Origin: Metalysinibacillus jejuensis
Lineage (GTDB): Bacteria; Bacillota; Bacilli; Bacillales_A; Planococcaceae
DNA: 64,000 nt
Assembly: GCF_003057615.1 (NCBI RefSeq)
Contig: NZ_QAFW01000003.1
Location: 1 to 64,000 of the forward strand
Direction: 5' to 3'
Shown here one piece after another: positions 40,923 to 52,181 of this stretch. Position 1 is the stretch's first letter; each line of letters starts with the position of its first letter. The position numbers and the translations under genes are program-made. The notes beneath the pieces were generated by a model. That model was not told where the DNA came from. It did not search any database and worked only from the letters and a program-made list of their open reading frames with translations.

Positions 40923-41087
40923 TTACATTTTACGTTTTTTTGAATGTAGCATTTGACGCGTGCCTAAAAAAAATAAATATGCTGATAGGATTAATAACGG
41001 AATCGATGCCAGTTGCTCATTATACATCGCTGTAATAATTATCAGTAATACTAAAATAATTCCGTACGATAGCATTTTTTTAAACAC
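40923..41087 (-). CDS. Small membrane protein, 54 aa
   Basis: GTG 41087 follows GAGGTG at six bases. The product MFKKMLSYGIILVLLIIITA continues with MYNEQLASIP, a second hydrophobic stretch LLILSAYLFFLG, and a basic tail HSKKRKM: two membrane helices with positive ends. I know no family. It lies between icmF and rpoE, 150 bases from icmF, in an otherwise empty 390-base gap (40846-41238). The ribosome site, hydrophobic pattern and charge bias support a real gene. Confidence 0.6.
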   Translation of the reverse strand: MFKKMLSYGIILVLLIIITAMYNEQLASIPLLILSAYLFFLGTRQMLHSKKRKM

Positions 41088-41195
41088 GCGAATCACCTCT
41101 TTGTTTCAGTATAGCGAATTTTACTTTGCGATATCAAACAACTTCCTACCGCTCATGCTCATTTTTGCTCGTTCTCGCTAACTCTTGTAAACGAT

Positions 41196-41232
41196 AAGAG
41201 CACCCTTCTCCTCGAGGAAAAAGGTGCTCTTT
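41196..41232 (-). terminator. Probable icmF operon terminator
   Basis: AAGAGCACC...GGTGCTCTT inverted repeat enclosing a CCTCGAGG tip, right after the icmF stop. The U-tract is poor on this strand, so termination may be partial and leave the small membrane gene cotranscribed. Confidence 0.6.
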
Positions 41233-41238
41233 ATTTGC

Positions 41239-44200
41239 TTACATATTACGACGGTATTGCCCGCCTACTTCGTAAAGTGCGCGTGTAATTTGACCGAGGC
41301 TCGCTACTTTTACAGTATCCATTAGTTCGGCAAAAATGTTGCCACCTGTTACCGCTGCGTGTTGCAAGCGCTCAATCGCTTGTTCTGCTTCTGTTTTATG
41401 CTTCGCTTGGAAGGCTTGTAAATTCGTAATTTGCGCTTCTTTCTCTTCTTTTGAAGCACGCGCAATTTCCATGCTATCAATCGCATCATCTGACGGTGGG
41501 TTAGGGTTAAGGTACGTATTAACACCGATGATCGGTAACTCGCCTGAGTGCTTCAGCATTTCGTAATGCATCGACTCCTCTTGGATTTTACCGCGTTGGT
41601 ATTGTGTTTCCATTGCACCTAATACGCCACCGCGGTCATTAATACGATCAAACTCTTCAAGCACTGCGTTTTCTACTAACTCTGTTAGCTCTTCAATAAT
41701 GAATGCACCTTGTAGTGGGTTTTCATTTTTTGTTAAGCCATGCTCTTTCGTAATAATCATTTGAATAGCCATTGCACGACGTACCGACTCTTCTGTTGGC
41801 GTAGTAATGGCCTCATCATACGCATTAGTGTGTAGTGAGTTACAGTTATCATGTAGCGCCATTAACGCTTGAAGTGTCGTACGAATATCATTAAAGTCAA
41901 TCTCCTGCGCGTGCAAGCTTCGACCTGATGTTTGAATGTGATACTTTAATTTTTGTGAACGCTCATTTGCCCCGTACTTATCGCGCATTACGACTGCCCA
42001 AATACGTCGCGCCACACGACCAATAACCGAGTACTCTGGGTCTAAACCATTTGAGAAGAAGAAGGATAAGTTTGGCGCAAAGTCATCGATATGCATGCCA
42101 CGGCTCAAATAATACTCCACATACGTAAAGCCGTTCGCTAATGTAAATGCCAATTGCGAAATTGGATTTGCGCCCGCTTCAGCAATATGATAGCCCGAAA
42201 TTGATACCGAATAATAATTGCGTACTTTATGGTCAATAAAGTACTGCTGGATATCGCCCATTAAACGCAGCGCAAACTCTGTTGAGAAGATGCACGTATT
42301 TTGCCCTTGATCTTCTTTTAAAATATCGGCTTGTACTGTACCACGCACCACTTGTAGTGTTTGCTCGCGTACGTTCGTAAACTCTTCTACAGTTAATGTG
42401 CGACCTAGCGCTTCCTCTTGCTTTTTCACTTGTTGGTCAATCGCCGCATTCATAAACATCGCTAAAATAATTGGCGCTGGACCGTTAATTGTCATCGATA
42501 CTGATGTTGACGGCGCACATAAATCAAAGCCATCGTATAGCTTTTTCATATCTTCTAGCGTACAAATGCTTACACCTGACTCACCGACTTTACCGTAAAT
42601 ATCAGGACGGTGGTCTGGGTCTTCGCCGTAAAGTGTTACAGAGTCAAACGCTGTTGATAAACGTTTCGCATCGTCATCCTTAGACAAGTAGTGGAAGCGG
42701 CGATTCGTACGCTCTGGCGTACCCTCACCCGCGAATTGACGCTTAGGATCCTCGCCCTCACGTTTAAATTGGAAGACGCCCCCTGTATACGGGAACTCCC
42801 CAGGCACGTTTTCACGGTATACCCAGCTCAAAATTTCGCCGTAATCTTTATAGTTAGGCAGTGATACTTTCGGAATTTTAGTACCTGCTAAACTTTTTGT
42901 CTTCAATACAGTACGGATTTCCTTATCACGAATTTTCATCACAAATTCATCTTTACTATACGCTTCTTTTAGCGCATCCCAATTGTTTAAAATACGTTTA
43001 GACTCCGCTGACAACTCTTCGCGCACACCTTCAGCTAATGAAGTTAAAGACGCTACGAGTGCATCGTCATGCGCTTTTTCTTTAACCGCTTCAAGCGCAC
43101 CTTCTAGTTGGAAAAGACGGCGTGCTAAAGCGACTTGTTGTTCCGTATTTTTATGGTAGTTACGCACGGTATCTGTAATTTCACGCAAGTAGTAACGGCG
43201 GTCATTCGGGATAATTACGTCTTGCTTTTGCGTCTTCGTTGACGTTTCGTACGACGTTTCCCAATCTGTACCTGCCTTATCGTTTAGCACACGTACAATT
43301 GCTGCAAACAGCGTATTCGTACCCTTATCATTAAACTGGCTCGCAATCGTACCGTATACCGGCATATCATCTAAATCAGCTTCCCATAGCTCGCGTGAAC
43401 GTTGGTATTGCTTTTGTACTTGGCGCTTAGCATCTTCAGAACCTTTACGCTCAAATTTATTAATCGCAATAATATCTGCGTAGTCAATCATGTCAATTTT
43501 TTCTAATTGTGTCGGTGCACCGAACTCTGATGTCATAACATACATCGAAATGTCAGTATAGTTAGTGATTTCTGCATCCCCTTGACCTATACCACTCGTT
43601 TCAACGATAATTAAGTCATAGCCTGCTGTTTTTACAATATCGAGTACGTCGCCAATCGATGACGAAAGTTCCGTGCGGGAACCACGTGTAGCCAAGCTAC
43701 GCATGTATACGCGATTGTTAAAAATAGCATTCATACGGATACGGTCGCCTAATAGCGCACCACCCGTTTTTTGTTTTGTTGGGTCCACAGACAGGATGGC
43801 AACCTTTTTATCTGGGAACTCACGTAAAAATCGACGAATCAATTCATCTGTTAGAGACGATTTACCTGCCCCACCGGTACCAGTAATACCTAAAACGGGC
43901 GTGTTTTTCGAGCGTTGGCGCGCTACTTCAATCAGTTGTTTTGCTTCGTCGCTTTCTACTTCTTCTGCAATCGTAATTAATTTCGCTAGTACTTCTGGTG
44001 CTTCTGTTGTTAGCTTATCGAGCAGTGCTTGGTAGTCTTCATTGTCAATCGTCGAAAAATCGCTCTGCTCAATTTGATAATTGATCATCCCTTGTAAGCC
44101 AAGTTTTCGACCGTCTTCTGGTGAAAAAATACCTGCAATGCCGTAATCCTCTAACTCTTTAATTTCTTTCGGTAAAATAACACCACCGCCACCACCCCAA

Positions 44201-44493
44201 ATTTTAACGTGTGGTGCACCTCGTTCTTTTAATAAATCATACATGTACTTAAAGTACTCAATATGTCCCCCTTGATAAGACGAAATCGCAATGCCTTGTG
44301 CATCCTCTTGGATAGCAGCGTTGACAACTTCCTCTACTGAACGATTATGCCCTAAATGGATAACCTCAGAACCGCTCGCTTGTAAAATACGACGCATAAT
44401 ATTAATCGATGCATCATGACCATCAAAAAGGCTTGATGCAGTTACGAAGCGTACGTGGTTTTTTGGACGATACACTACTTTTTCTTGTGTCAT
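41239..44493 (-). CDS. icmF: Fused isobutyryl-CoA mutase IcmF
   Basis: A 1084-residue fusion: N-terminal B12-binding domain (axial His26 in DGHDASI, to about 140), a G-protein chaperone ([12 protein letters not shown] at about 202-213, [27 protein letters not shown]), then the substrate-binding mutase TIM barrel (about 560-1084; [15 protein letters not shown]-like region, [22 protein letters not shown]). It rearranges isobutyryl-CoA and n-butyryl-CoA using adenosylcobalamin; the G domain loads and protects the cofactor. ATG 44493 after GGGGGAT. Last of the mmgA-mmgB-acd-acd-tetR-icmF run; cofactor supply genes lie at 52-55 kb. Confidence 0.95.
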   Translation of the reverse strand: MTQEKVVYRPKNHVRFVTASSLFDGHDASINIMRRILQASGSEVIHLGHNRSVEEVVNAAIQEDAQGIAISSYQGGHIEYFKYMYDLLKERGAPHVKIWGGGGGVILPKEIKELEDYGIAGIFSPEDGRKLGLQGMINYQIEQSDFSTIDNEDYQALLDKLTTEAPEVLAKLITIAEEVESDEAKQLIEVARQRSKNTPVLGITGTGGAGKSSLTDELIRRFLREFPDKKVAILSVDPTKQKTGGALLGDRIRMNAIFNNRVYMRSLATRGSRTELSSSIGDVLDIVKTAGYDLIIVETSGIGQGDAEITNYTDISMYVMTSEFGAPTQLEKIDMIDYADIIAINKFERKGSEDAKRQVQKQYQRSRELWEADLDDMPVYGTIASQFNDKGTNTLFAAIVRVLNDKAGTDWETSYETSTKTQKQDVIIPNDRRYYLREITDTVRNYHKNTEQQVALARRLFQLEGALEAVKEKAHDDALVASLTSLAEGVREELSAESKRILNNWDALKEAYSKDEFVMKIRDKEIRTVLKTKSLAGTKIPKVSLPNYKDYGEILSWVYRENVPGEFPYTGGVFQFKREGEDPKRQFAGEGTPERTNRRFHYLSKDDDAKRLSTAFDSVTLYGEDPDHRPDIYGKVGESGVSICTLEDMKKLYDGFDLCAPSTSVSMTINGPAPIILAMFMNAAIDQQVKKQEEALGRTLTVEEFTNVREQTLQVVRGTVQADILKEDQGQNTCIFSTEFALRLMGDIQQYFIDHKVRNYYSVSISGYHIAEAGANPISQLAFTLANGFTYVEYYLSRGMHIDDFAPNLSFFFSNGLDPEYSVIGRVARRIWAVVMRDKYGANERSQKLKYHIQTSGRSLHAQEIDFNDIRTTLQALMALHDNCNSLHTNAYDEAITTPTEESVRRAMAIQMIITKEHGLTKNENPLQGAFIIEELTELVENAVLEEFDRINDRGGVLGAMETQYQRGKIQEESMHYEMLKHSGELPIIGVNTYLNPNPPSDDAIDSMEIARASKEEKEAQITNLQAFQAKHKTEAEQAIERLQHAAVTGGNIFAELMDTVKVASLGQITRALYEVGGQYRRNM

Positions 44494-44523
44494 GAATTTA
44501 TCCCCCATCCTCTTTATAAATTG

Positions 44524-45162
44524 TTAAGCAAATCCCTTAATCCCCTCAATAAACATCGTGGTCTGCATGTCGATAAACGAATCAATCGTGTGGTGGGGGT
44601 GGAGCGCCCATTTACGGAACGCCCAACTTTGCCCTTGTACCACAATATTATTCGCTGCGAGATGAATTTGTTGCTCTGTTAATGTGAGCTCCCCTGCATC
44701 TACACATTTTTTCAAAATGCCTTCAAAAATTGCGACCATTTCAAACTCTTTCGAAAAAACATAAACTAATGCTTCTTTTTTAAGCGACTTTGTTTCTTGA
44801 TACATAATGGTAAACTCGTCCACCATGCCATCAATTAACATAAAGTATTGACGAATTGCCCCTTTTAATTCGTTTAACGTACCTGAGTCTGTCGGAAACT
44901 CCGACAGTTGCGTCATCACTTCATTGAAGATGCTGTCACACACAAGGTATAATACATCTTCTTTGGAGCGAATGTACTCATACAACGTCCCAATACTAAA
45001 GCCAGCTTCTTTTGCGATTTCTCGCGTGGTAGCGCGATGGAACCCCTTTTCCTTAAATAACTTAATCGCGCCTTGAATCATTTGCTTACGGCGAATGGCA
45101 ATCAAACTTTCATCCTTAACAGATGACTCTACTACTAACTTACCTTGTTGTTTCTCTGTCAT
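44524..45162 (-). CDS. TetR-family regulator of the acyl-CoA degradation operon
   Basis: A 212-residue protein: N-terminal TetR helix-turn-helix (about residues 25-70, AIKLFKEKGFHRATTREIAKEAGFSIGTLYEYIRSKEDVLY) and a helical ligand domain. Genes of this kind in acyl-CoA clusters usually respond to acyl-CoAs and repress beta-oxidation, like B. subtilis FadR, though the sequence is not a close FadR match. Three bases after the upstream acd stop and no good ribosome site, so translation is probably coupled. Two similar palindromes at the operon promoters are candidate operators. Confidence 0.85.
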   Translation of the reverse strand: MTEKQQGKLVVESSVKDESLIAIRRKQMIQGAIKLFKEKGFHRATTREIAKEAGFSIGTLYEYIRSKEDVLYLVCDSIFNEVMTQLSEFPTDSGTLNELKGAIRQYFMLIDGMVDEFTIMYQETKSLKKEALVYVFSKEFEMVAIFEGILKKCVDAGELTLTEQQIHLAANNIVVQGQSWAFRKWALHPHHTIDSFIDMQTTMFIEGIKGFA

Positions 45163-45165
45163 AAA

Positions 45166-46305
45166 TTACTTTGTAAGCATACGCGAGATAACTAAGCGTT
45201 GAATCTCTTGCGTTCCTTCATAAATTTGTGTAATTTTAGCATCGCGCATGTAACGCTCTACTGGGTAGTCTTTCGTATAGCCGTAACCGCCATATACTTG
45301 TACTGCCTCTGTCGTTACTTTCATCGCTGTATCGCCTGCTAATAATTTAGCCATTGCCGAAGCTTTACCATACGGTAGATCATTCGACTCTAACCAAGCC
45401 GCTTGATACGTTAATAAACGTGATGCTTCTGTTTGTGTTGCCATATCCGCTAATTTAAATGAAACCCCTTGTTGCGCAGCAATTGGTTTACCAAATTGTA
45501 CGCGCTCTTTTGCATAGCCTACCGCTGCATCAAGTGCACCTTGTGCAATACCTACAGCTTGTGCTGCGATGCCGTTACGCCCACCATCTAATGTTTTCAT
45601 AGCGATAATAAAACCTTCGCCTTCTTTGCCGAGTAAGTTTTCTTTTGGTACGCGGCAGTTATCAAACATAATTTCTGTTGTCGGTGAAGAACGAATGCCG
45701 AGCTTTTGTTCTTTTTTACCTACAGAAAATCCTGGTGTATCTGCTTCTACGATAAAGGCACTTGTACCGCTATGTTTAGATGTTGGGTCTGTTACTGCAA
45801 ACACCACATACGTATCCGCAATACCACCGTTTGTAATGAAGATTTTCGAGCCGTTTAGCACGTACGCATCGCCGTCTAATTTAGCTGTTGTTTTCATGCC
45901 ACCTGCATCACTGCCTGAGCCTGGCTCTGTTAAGCCGTAAGCGCCAACTTTTTTACCTTCTGCCATTGGGCGTAAGTATTTTTGTTTTTGCTCTTCGTTA
46001 CCGTATTTGTAAATCGGCCAACCTGCTAATGATGTATGTGCTGATAAGACAACGCCTGTTGATGCACAAACGCGTGATAACTCTTCGATTGTAATAACGT
46101 AAGCAAGGTAGTCCATACCTGCGCCGCCGTACTCTTCTGGCCAAGGGATACCTGTTAAGCCAAGCTCAGCCATTTGTTTGAAAATATTCATATCAAATGT
46201 TTCGTTTTCATCGCGTTCAGCCGCTGTTGGCGCTACTTGCTCAAGCGCAAAGTCGCGTACCATTTTACGTAGCATTTCGTGTTCTTCTGATAATTGGAAG
46301 TTCAT
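45166..46305 (-). CDS. Acyl-CoA dehydrogenase (short/branched-chain type), second copy
   Basis: A 379-residue flavoenzyme, FAD-binding [16 protein letters not shown] and [15 protein letters not shown], catalytic Glu in [18 protein letters not shown]. It oxidises acyl-CoA to 2-enoyl-CoA and passes electrons to ETF. About 22 bases after its paralogue at 46328; the two are similar in layout (379 aa each) and could handle butyryl- and isobutyryl-/2-methylbutyryl-CoA. Confidence 0.92.
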   Translation of the reverse strand: MNFQLSEEHEMLRKMVRDFALEQVAPTAAERDENETFDMNIFKQMAELGLTGIPWPEEYGGAGMDYLAYVITIEELSRVCASTGVVLSAHTSLAGWPIYKYGNEEQKQKYLRPMAEGKKVGAYGLTEPGSGSDAGGMKTTAKLDGDAYVLNGSKIFITNGGIADTYVVFAVTDPTSKHSGTSAFIVEADTPGFSVGKKEQKLGIRSSPTTEIMFDNCRVPKENLLGKEGEGFIIAMKTLDGGRNGIAAQAVGIAQGALDAAVGYAKERVQFGKPIAAQQGVSFKLADMATQTEASRLLTYQAAWLESNDLPYGKASAMAKLLAGDTAMKVTTEAVQVYGGYGYTKDYPVERYMRDAKITQIYEGTQEIQRLVISRMLTK

Positions 46306-46327
46306 TGTTCTATCCCCTTTTTTATAC

Positions 46328-47467
46328 TTATTTTGTCATCATATGTTTGCCAATAACTAAGCGTTGAATTTCAGACGTACCTTCGTAAATTTCCGTTACT
46401 TTAGCATCGCGGAAATAACGCTCTACTGGATAATCTTTCGTATAGCCATAACCACCGTAAATTTGTACGGCTTCAATAGCTGTATCGACTGCCGTTTTTG
46501 AAGCAAATAGCTTAGCCATTGATGCTTCTTGCCCGCAGTTTTTACCTTCTGCACGTAAGTTCGCTGCACGGTAAACGAGTAATTTAGCTGCTTCTACAGC
46601 TGTTGCCATATCCGCTAATTTAAAGCCTACCCCTTGTTGTACCGCAATTGGTTTACCAAACTGTACGCGCTCTTTCGCATAGCCTGTTGCCGCTTCAAGT
46701 GCCGCCTCTGCAATGCCTAATGATTGTGCCGCAATACCGATGCGCCCTACGTCTAAGTTAGCCATCGCAATTTTAAAGCCTTCTCCTTCAGCACCTAGTA
46801 AGTTTTCTGCAGGTACGCGCATATTATCAAACGTTAACTGCACAGTACGTGAGCCGTGTAAGCCCATCTTTTCTTCATCCTTACCGATAACTAAGCCCTC
46901 TGTACCTTTTTCAACGATAAATGCTGAAATGCCATAAGAACCTTTTGATGGATCCGTTACCGCAAAGACGATGTATACATCCGCTTCGCCACCGTTCGTA
47001 ATAAATACTTTCGAACCGTTAATAACGTAGTGATCGCCGTCTTTTACCGCTTTTGATTTTAATGAGCCGGCATCAGAGCCTGCACTCGGCTCTGTTAAAC
47101 AGAAGGCACCAAGGTACTCGCCCGCTGCTAATTTTGGCACATACTTTTGCTTTTGCTCTTCATTACCGAAGTAAAGAATAGGATTCGTACCTACTGATGT
47201 GTGCACGGATAAAATAACGCCTACTACCGCACTCACTCGTGATAACTCATTGATTGCGATAATATATGAAGTAAAGTCCATATCCGTACCGCCATAAGCT
47301 TCGGGTACCGTAATACCCATTAAGCCAAGCTCACCCATCTTCTTTAAAATCTCGCGTGGAAATTCGCCTGCTTCCATACGCTCTACGAACGGAGCAATTT
47401 CCTTTTGCGCAAAGTTACGCACCATATCACGCATCATGCGTTGTTCTTCTGTAAATTGTAAGTTCAC
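46328..47467 (-). CDS. acdA: Acyl-CoA dehydrogenase, first copy
   Basis: 379 aa, same family: [33 protein letters not shown], catalytic Glu in [19 protein letters not shown]. Closest in look to AcdA/butyryl-CoA dehydrogenases. Follows mmgB by 12 bases. The symbol is by family and neighbourhood; substrate range cannot be read from sequence. Confidence 0.92.
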   Translation of the reverse strand: MNLQFTEEQRMMRDMVRNFAQKEIAPFVERMEAGEFPREILKKMGELGLMGITVPEAYGGTDMDFTSYIIAINELSRVSAVVGVILSVHTSVGTNPILYFGNEEQKQKYVPKLAAGEYLGAFCLTEPSAGSDAGSLKSKAVKDGDHYVINGSKVFITNGGEADVYIVFAVTDPSKGSYGISAFIVEKGTEGLVIGKDEEKMGLHGSRTVQLTFDNMRVPAENLLGAEGEGFKIAMANLDVGRIGIAAQSLGIAEAALEAATGYAKERVQFGKPIAVQQGVGFKLADMATAVEAAKLLVYRAANLRAEGKNCGQEASMAKLFASKTAVDTAIEAVQIYGGYGYTKDYPVERYFRDAKVTEIYEGTSEIQRLVIGKHMMTK

Positions 47468-47479
47468 TGCACTCTCTCC

Positions 47480-48331
47480 TTATTCGTAAACGTAGAAACC
47501 GCGACCTGATTTTTTACCTAACCAACCTGCTGCTACGTACTTGCGTAAGAGTGGGCATGGACGGTATTTACTATCTCCGAGTCCTTCGTGTAATACTTCC
47601 ATAATGTATAGGCACGTATCAAGGCCGATAAAGTCAGCTAATGTTAGCGGTCCCATCGGATGATTCATACCAAGCTTCATAACATCATCAATCGCTTCTT
47701 TCGTTGCTACACCTTCATAAAGCGCATAAACCGCTTCATTAATCATCGGTAATAAAATACGGTTTGAAATAAAGCCTGGGAAGTCATTCACTTCTACTGG
47801 CGTTTTGTCTAGTTTTTTCGTCATATCTTCTACCGCTTGATACACTGCATCTGATGTCGCTAAGCCGCGAATAATTTCTACCAGCTTCATCACAGGTACC
47901 GGATTCATATAATGCATACCAATTACTTGCTCAGGACGTTTTGTTACAGCTGCAATTTCTGTAATCGGTAATGACGATGTATTCGTTGCTAAAATCGCAT
48001 GCTCCGGTGCAATTTCATCGAGCTGTTTAAAGATGGACTGCTTAATCTCCATGTTTTCAACCGCTGCCTCGATAATAATGTCTACGTCATGCGCATCTTT
48101 TAAATCTAGTGACATCGTAATGCGATTTAAAATCGCTGCCTTGTCCTCTTCAGTTTTACGACCTTTTTCCACGTCACGCGTTAAGTTTTTCGTAATAACG
48201 CCAATGCCGCGCTCATAAAACTCTTGCTTCATATCGTTCAGTTTCACATCAAACCCTGCTTGCGCACAAACTTGCGCAATACCTGACCCCATTTGTCCTG
48301 CTCCGATGACCATTACTCGTTGAATATTCAT
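47480..48331 (-). CDS. mmgB: 3-hydroxybutyryl-CoA dehydrogenase
   Basis: A 283-residue NAD(P)-dependent enzyme: dinucleotide motif [59 protein letters not shown] split across the catalytic His and Glu region, and C-terminal [25 protein letters not shown]. Very like MmgB. ATG 48331 after GAGGGGGAG, overlapping the thiolase gene by four bases. Confidence 0.94.
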   Translation of the reverse strand: MNIQRVMVIGAGQMGSGIAQVCAQAGFDVKLNDMKQEFYERGIGVITKNLTRDVEKGRKTEEDKAAILNRITMSLDLKDAHDVDIIIEAAVENMEIKQSIFKQLDEIAPEHAILATNTSSLPITEIAAVTKRPEQVIGMHYMNPVPVMKLVEIIRGLATSDAVYQAVEDMTKKLDKTPVEVNDFPGFISNRILLPMINEAVYALYEGVATKEAIDDVMKLGMNHPMGPLTLADFIGLDTCLYIMEVLHEGLGDSKYRPCPLLRKYVAAGWLGKKSGRGFYVYE

Positions 48332-49530
48332 TGTGCTCCCCCTCGTGGTACCTCTATCATAATTGCGTCGCCTTGTCCTCCCCCAGAACAAATGGCAGCG
48401 ATCCCCTTACCGCCACCTCGGCGTTTTAATTCATAAGCAAGCGTTAAAATAATGCGTGCGCCCGATGCCCCAATTGGGTGACCAAGTGCTACTGCACCAC
48501 CGTTAACATTTACTTTATCAGCTGGCAAGCCTGCAATTTGATTGCTCACTAATGCTACTGCCGCAAAAGCTTCATTAATTTCGACTGCTTCAATCTCGTC
48601 GATTGTCGTACCTGTCTTTTTTAATAACTCATTAATAACAAGCCCTGGTGTTTGCGGGAAATCTTCCGGTGCTACACCAACTTCAGCATGTCCGATAATA
48701 TACGCTAGTGGTGCGCGTCCTTCTGCTTTAGCGCGCTCCTCACTCATTAATACGAGTGCAGCTGCACCGTCGTTAACGCCTGGTGCATTACCCGCTGTAA
48801 TCGTGCCGTCTTTGTCGAAAGCTGGACGTAAATTAGCTAGCGTCTCTACTGTTGTCGAAGGACGTACAGCTTCGTCTTCCTTTACAGTAACCGCTTCACC
48901 ACGACGCTGTGGTACGTCTACTGCCACAATTTCTTCAGCAAATTTGCCCGCTGTAATGGCCTCATGTGCTAGCTGATGGCTACGCGTTGCCCACTCATCT
49001 TGCGCTTGGCGCGTTAAATCAAATTTAGTAGCGGTTGAGTTACCGTAAGTGCCCATATGTACACGTTTTTCACTAAACGAGCACGATAACCCATCAAAAA
49101 TCATACCGTCTACAAGCGCTGCATCCCCCATGCGTAAGCCTTGACGCGCATTCAGTGAGTAGTACGGTGCATTGGACATCGATTCCATGCCGCCTGCTAC
49201 AATAACCTCTTCTTCGCCTAAGCGAATAATTTGGTCTGCAAGCGTTACACTACGTAAGCCTGATGCACATACTTTATTAATCGTTTCTGTTTTTACTTCC
49301 CACGGAATACCCGCCTTTGTAGCTGCTTGGCGCGAAGGGATTTGCCCTTGTCCTGCTTGCAGTACTGTACCAATAATTACTTCGCCAACATCTTCAGGTG
49401 CTACATTTGCTTTATGTAATGCCCCTTTAATTGCTACTGCACCTAAATCACTTGCCGCTAATGAACTTAATGCGCCGCCCATTTTACCAAATGGTGTGCG
49501 TGCTCCGTCAAGAATTACTGTTTTACTCAA
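48328..49530 (-). CDS. mmgA: Acetyl-CoA C-acetyltransferase (thiolase)
   Basis: A 400-residue thiolase joining or splitting acetyl-CoA and acyl-CoA. Nucleophile Cys in [12 protein letters not shown], His in [10 protein letters not shown], second Cys in [14 protein letters not shown] 49530 ([15 protein letters not shown]) with AAAAGGGG eight bases upstream is preferred; the GTG at 49539 overlaps that site. First gene of the operon. Confidence 0.94.
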   Translation of the reverse strand: MSKTVILDGARTPFGKMGGALSSLAASDLGAVAIKGALHKANVAPEDVGEVIIGTVLQAGQGQIPSRQAATKAGIPWEVKTETINKVCASGLRSVTLADQIIRLGEEEVIVAGGMESMSNAPYYSLNARQGLRMGDAALVDGMIFDGLSCSFSEKRVHMGTYGNSTATKFDLTRQAQDEWATRSHQLAHEAITAGKFAEEIVAVDVPQRRGEAVTVKEDEAVRPSTTVETLANLRPAFDKDGTITAGNAPGVNDGAAALVLMSEERAKAEGRAPLAYIIGHAEVGVAPEDFPQTPGLVINELLKKTGTTIDEIEAVEINEAFAAVALVSNQIAGLPADKVNVNGGAVALGHPIGASGARIILTLAYELKRRGGGKGIAAICSGGGQGDAIMIEVPRGGAQ

Positions 49531-49570
49531 ACCTTCCACCCCTTTTATGCTACTGTTCGTTAGCTATCAC

Positions 49571-49587
49571 GACTGAACGCTCGCTCA
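49571..49587. promoter_or_regulatory. TetR-type operator at the mmgA promoter
   Basis: TGAACGCTCGCTCA (49574-49587) is a near-palindrome (5 of 6 per arm, 2-bp centre). Read on the minus strand, TGAGCGAGCGTTCAGTC matches the site at 51999-52015 in 14 of 17 positions. It lies 16-32 bases downstream of the -10. Confidence 0.55.
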
Positions 49588-49602
49588 ACTAACTTACTTT
49601 TC

Positions 49603-49631
49603 ATTTTACCGAAGTTATGTCGTGAATGCAA
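49603..49631 (-). promoter_or_regulatory. mmgA operon promoter
   Basis: -10 TAAAAT (49608-49603), 17 bp, -35 TTGCAT (49631-49626). The leader contains the TetR-type palindrome. Confidence 0.5.
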
Positions 49632-49723
49632 TGCAAATATTCTTCATTAAATACAAATACTTCTCTATAACGTCATTTTATAAGTCTTTATTCACGTTGT
49701 ATAGTATTTTCTAATTATTTAGA

Positions 49724-49762
49724 CAAAAAAATAAACCGCCTGATTGCTCAAGCGGTTTATGC
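49724..49762 (-). terminator. Terminator of the iron-sulfur oxidoreductase gene
   Basis: The minus strand reads TAAACCGCTTGAG-CAAT-CAGGCGGTTTA followed by TTTTTTT. Confidence 0.88.
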
Positions 49763-49768
49763 TTATTA

Positions 49769-51928
49769 TTATTCTGTTACGTCTGTCGGAGTAGCTGCTT
49801 CTTCTTCGATGACAGGTTTTGCTGTACCGAATACCGAGCGTGCTAGTAACTCAGCTACATCGTACGTACCTACTTGGTCTTCTACTTCTTTCGCTTTTGT
49901 ACCGTCTGATAACATCGTTAAGCAATACGGACAGCCAGAAGAAATAACCGATGCATTCGTTTCAAGCGCTTGCTCTGTACGCGCTACGTTAATGCGGTTG
50001 CCGACATGTTCTTCCATCCACATTAAACCACCACCAGCGCCACAGCACATACCTGTTTCGCGGTTACGATCCATCTCTACAAGCGTTACACCTGGGATGC
50101 CTCGTAAAATTTCACGCGGTGGATCGTACACATCATTGTAGCGACCTAAATAACAAGAGTCGTGGAAGACGATCGTTTCATCCACTTCGTAGTTCATTTG
50201 CAGTCGACCTTCTGTAATTAACTGATCAAGTAACTCCGTATGGTGATATACTTCGCCATGCCAACCGAAGTCTTGGTACTCATTTTTAAAGATATTGTAT
50301 GCGTGAGGGTCAATCGTTACGATTTTAGTCACGTCATTTTTCTCAAACTCGCTAATATTTGATGTCGCTAACTCTTGGAATAAAAACTCATTACCTAAGC
50401 GACGTGGTGTATCACCAGAGTTTTTCTCTTTATTGCCTAAAATCGCAAACTTCACACCCGCTTCGTTCATTAAGCGCGCAAAGTCTAAAGCAATTTTTTG
50501 TGAGCGGCTATCAAATGCACCCATTGAGCCAACCCAGAATAAGTATTCCATTTCTTCGCCCGATTTTTTAAGTTCTTTAATCGTCGGGATAGAAACTGTT
50601 GGGTCAAGGTCACGCCAGTTTTCTTTTTCTTTACGGTTAAGTCCCCAAGGGTTACCTTGACGCTCAATGCTCGTCATAGCACGCTGTGCATCTGGATTTA
50701 CTTTACCTTCTGTCATCGTTAAATAACGACGCAGGTCAATAATTTTATCTACGTGCTCATTCATTACAGGACATTGGTCTTCACAGTTACGACAAGTCGT
50801 ACATGCCCAGATTTCTTCTTCTGTAATAACGTCACCAATTAATGAAGGGTTGTAAATGTCTTCAATTACTGCACCTTCTGCACCTGCTGCCATGGCTAAT
50901 TGGTTACCCTTTGTGCCTTTAAACGCCGTAAATGGTACCCATGGCTTTTGCTTCGTAACGACTGCACCTGTATTTGTTAAATGATCGCGCAGCTTTACGA
51001 TTAAATCCATTGGCGACAGCATTTTACCTGTGCCTGTTGCTGGACACATATTTGTACAACGACCACACTCTACACAAGCGTATAAGTCGATTAATTGATT
51101 TTGTTTAAAGTCTTGAATTTTACCTACACCAATAGCTGGCATCTCTTCTGCATCTTCGTCCATTTCTTCTAGTGCTGAGAAGTCGATTGGCTCTAATGTC
51201 CCGCGACGATCTAAGCGACCTAAGTAGACGTTTACTGGCCCTGCAATTAAGTGGAAGTGTTTTGATTGTGGTACATAGACTAAGAATGTTAATAAAATAA
51301 GTAAGTGCACCCACCACATAACAAAGAATACCGTTGCTGCTGCCGTTTGTGGCAAGAAGCTAAATGCCATCGCAATTACTGAAGCTACTGGCTCATATAG
51401 TGACGGCTCATGACCGTGCCAAATGATGCCCATACCGTTAGCGATTAATGTTGATACCATTAATCCACCGATGAAAATTAACACGAGCCCGTTTTTCCAG
51501 CCGCGCTTTAAGCGTGTTAGCTTTTCGACGTAGCGACGGTAAAATGCCCACACAACCGCTACTAAAATCATTAACACGACAAGTTCTTGGAAGAACGTGA
51601 AGAAATTATATAGGCCGCCCAGTGGTAAATGCGAACCAGGCTTTAATCCTTTCCAAATTAAATCGATTGCGCCAATTTGTACGAGTAAGAAGCCATAGAA
51701 GAAAAATACGTGGATTAACCCACTCTTTTTATCTTTTAATAACTTCTTTTGTCCGAAAACGTTTTCGACTACGCTTGCTAAACGTTCTTTAACGCGGTTA
51801 TCAAACTCTACTTTCTTACCAATTTTAACGAACTGGTAACGCGTCTTTAATAAGTATAAAAATAGTCCAACACCGTATAACACAACGATGCCAAATAAAA
51901 TCCAGTTTGCAATAAGTAATGGACTCAT
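49769..51928 (-). CDS. ywjF: Membrane iron-sulfur oxidoreductase (YwjF-like), 719 aa
   Basis: N-terminal membrane domain of several helices (to about residue 230, DsrM/NarI-like), then two [4Fe-4S] motifs (CVECGRCTNMCP at about 281-292 and CTTCRNCEDQCP at about 374-385), then two CCG cysteine-rich domains (CCGAGGGLMWME at about 626; SSGCPYCLTM at about 664) as in heterodisulfide reductase subunit B. Such proteins are thought to carry electrons from acyl-CoA dehydrogenase/ETF to menaquinone; B. subtilis keeps ywjF beside acdA. Own promoter with a TetR-type operator over the -35. Confidence 0.9.
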   Translation of the reverse strand: MSPLLIANWILFGIVVLYGVGLFLYLLKTRYQFVKIGKKVEFDNRVKERLASVVENVFGQKKLLKDKKSGLIHVFFFYGFLLVQIGAIDLIWKGLKPGSHLPLGGLYNFFTFFQELVVLMILVAVVWAFYRRYVEKLTRLKRGWKNGLVLIFIGGLMVSTLIANGMGIIWHGHEPSLYEPVASVIAMAFSFLPQTAAATVFFVMWWVHLLILLTFLVYVPQSKHFHLIAGPVNVYLGRLDRRGTLEPIDFSALEEMDEDAEEMPAIGVGKIQDFKQNQLIDLYACVECGRCTNMCPATGTGKMLSPMDLIVKLRDHLTNTGAVVTKQKPWVPFTAFKGTKGNQLAMAAGAEGAVIEDIYNPSLIGDVITEEEIWACTTCRNCEDQCPVMNEHVDKIIDLRRYLTMTEGKVNPDAQRAMTSIERQGNPWGLNRKEKENWRDLDPTVSIPTIKELKKSGEEMEYLFWVGSMGAFDSRSQKIALDFARLMNEAGVKFAILGNKEKNSGDTPRRLGNEFLFQELATSNISEFEKNDVTKIVTIDPHAYNIFKNEYQDFGWHGEVYHHTELLDQLITEGRLQMNYEVDETIVFHDSCYLGRYNDVYDPPREILRGIPGVTLVEMDRNRETGMCCGAGGGLMWMEEHVGNRINVARTEQALETNASVISSGCPYCLTMLSDGTKAKEVEDQVGTYDVAELLARSVFGTAKPVIEEEAATPTDVTE

Positions 51929-51988
51929 CGCTCTTCCCCCTTTAGTAAATATTCCCCCAAATCTTTGTGTTCCCCATTCAGTACTTTT

Positions 51989-52017
51989 ATTTTAAGTATG
52001 AATGAGCATTCAGTCAA
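51989..52017 (-). promoter_or_regulatory. ywjF promoter with overlapping TetR-type operator
   Basis: -35 TTGACT (52017-52012), exactly 17 bp, -10 TAAAAT (51994-51989). The palindrome TGAATG-AG-CATTCA (51999-52012) fills most of the spacer and touches the -35; a further half site ATTCAGT lies at 51976-51982. Confidence 0.75.
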
Positions 52018-52126
52018 CAAGCAATCAAAAAATATTGAAAATTTCTTCAAAACGAAAGTTGTTCACTAAACGGCTGTATTTTCTCTATTATACAAAATAT
52101 CTATACAAAAGACAGTGGTCTTTTTG

Positions 52127-52172
52127 AAAAAATCATGTAATACAGCTTATTGCACTACATGATTTTTAAAAA
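52127..52172. terminator. Terminator of the btu/pduO operon
   Basis: AATCATGTA...TACATGATT stem with A-run and T-run flanks, between pduO and the ywjF promoter; it could act in both directions. Confidence 0.8.
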
Positions 52173-52181
52173 AATAAAGCA

